From positions 29,861 through 60,299 of the forward strand of contig DIDP01000058.1 in the NCBI GenBank assembly GCA_002418205.1: 30,439 nt of DNA, in the 5' to 3' direction. The DNA is from Anaerolineales bacterium UBA5797 (lineage in GTDB: Bacteria > Chloroflexota > Anaerolineae > Anaerolineales > Villigracilaceae). Made by a program: the position numbers and the translations under genes. Numbering within the stretch: the stretch's first letter is position 1; each line of letters begins with the position of its first letter. The notes below the pieces were generated by a model. That model searched no databases. It was not told the origin of the DNA and saw only the letters and a program-made list of their open reading frames with translations. Below are positions 29,682 through 30,439 of this stretch, in pieces.

Positions 29682-30439
29682 CTATTCCAGGATTTTGGTG
29701 ACAACACCGGCGCCGACGGTGAGACCACCTTCACGGATGGCGAACTTCGAGCCCTGTTCGAGCGCTACAGGCACGATCAACTCCACCGTCAGGTTCACGT
29801 TATCTCCGGGCATCACCATCTCCACCCCCTCCGGCAGCGTGATGTTGCCTGTCACGTCCATCGTGCGCACGTAAAACTGCGGCCGATACCCGCTGAAGAA
29901 CGCCTTGTGCCGTCCACCCTCCTCCTTCTTCAGCACGTACACCTCCGCCAGAAACTTCTTGTGCGGCGTGATGCTCCCGGGTTTGGCTACCACCATCCCG
30001 CGCTCCACATCCGTCCGCTCGATGCCCCTCAACAGCAGACCCAGATTGTCGCCTGCCATGCCCTCATCCAGCTGCTTGTGGAACATCTCCACGCCCGTCA
30101 CCACCGTGTTCATGCTCTTCTCGCGCAAGCCCACGATCTCCGCCGGATCCCCAACCTTCACGATCCCGCGGTCCATGCGCCCCGTCACCACCGTGCCGCG
30201 CCCCTTGATCGAGAACACATCCTCCACACTCATCATGAACGGCTTGTCCGTCTCGCGCTTCGGCTCGGGAATGTACTCGTCGATCACCCGCAGCAGTTCG
30301 CGGATGCTCTCATATTCCGGCGCATTCGGATCCGTGCTGGTGCTGTCCAACGCCGCCTTGGCGCTGCCGCGCACGATCGGGGTCGTGTCGCCCGGAAAAC
30401 CGTAGCTGTTCAGCAGTTCGCGCAGTTCCAACTCCACCA
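29682..30439 (-). CDS. tuf: Elongation factor Tu, C-terminal part (cut by window edge)
   Basis: The visible 252 codons hold the last part of the GTPase domain (ELRELLNSYGFPGDTTPIVRGSA) and the two beta-barrel domains that hold aminoacyl-tRNA (VEDVFSIKGRGTVVTGRM, then AEVYVLKKEEGGRH, then the final REGGLTVGAGVVTKILE). The start lies beyond the window; the apparent first methionine is an internal codon. No frameshift is seen. Codon use is visibly more C-ending and GC-rich than in the adjoining ribosomal genes from about 29760 onward. Confidence 0.96.
   Translation of the reverse strand, partial: VELELRELLNSYGFPGDTTPIVRGSAKAALDSTSTDPNAPEYESIRELLRVIDEYIPEPKRETDKPFMMSVEDVFSIKGRGTVVTGRMDRGIVKVGDPAEIVGLREKSMNTVVTGVEMFHKQLDEGMAGDNLGLLLRGIERTDVERGMVVAKPGSITPHKKFLAEVYVLKKEEGGRHKAFFSGYRPQFYVRTMDVTGNITLPEGVEMVMPGDNVNLTVELIVPVALEQGSKFAIREGGLTVGAGVVTKILE

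Overview
The window looks like a chromosomal segment of a Chloroflexota bacterium, most likely class Anaerolineae. This is an inference from gene content: cysteine-anchored lipoproteins of a style common there, a lipoprotein NirK with an extra cupredoxin domain, a zinc-type uS14, and an S10-spc-alpha ribosomal cluster in near-canonical order. No rRNA, tRNA, CRISPR array or insertion sequence was seen.

Positions 1-5825 form a copper and nitrogen-oxide island. On the minus strand an operon csoR - copZ - copA (repressor, copper chaperone, copper-exporting ATPase) starts from a sigma70-type promoter whose start point lies in a C/G-tract palindrome typical of CsoR operators, and it ends at an intrinsic terminator. 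Divergently on the plus strand lie a Crp/Fnr-family regulator, then a small DUF1858-type cysteine protein overlapping by four bases a three-domain copper nitrite reductase (NirK). A perfect palindrome sits exactly 41.5 bp upstream of the predicted start point of the DUF1858-nirK unit, the geometry of class II Crp/Fnr activation, and the predicted transcript is almost leaderless. Copper export and a copper enzyme that makes nitric oxide are therefore side by side.

Positions 5828-11400 are accessory genes: two unrecognised lipoproteins transcribed divergently from a short gap, a GNAT acetyltransferase overlapping the second, and a large secreted thermolysin-like (M4) metalloprotease with a PA domain inserted inside its catalytic domain. 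The protease gene follows a leader of about 320 nt with mutually exclusive pairings and two strong Shine-Dalgarno-like sequences. A strong bidirectional hairpin separates it from the next block.

Positions 11453-30439 are all on the minus strand. In transcription order they read tuf (cut by the window edge), rpsJ, then a structured 195-nt gap, rplC-rplD-rplW-rplB-rpsS-rplV-rpsC-rplP-rpmC-rpsQ-rplN-rplX-rplE-rpsN-rpsH-rplF-rplR-rpsE-rpmD-rplO-secY-adk-map, then an internal promoter, rpmJ-rpsM-rpsK-rpsD-rpoA-rplQ-truA-rplM-rpsI and finally mazG. infA, often found between map and rpmJ, is absent; a promoter lies there instead. Genes are tightly packed, with many overlaps, so the exceptional gaps (rpsJ-rplC and rpsD-rpoA, both with hairpins) are likely regulatory.
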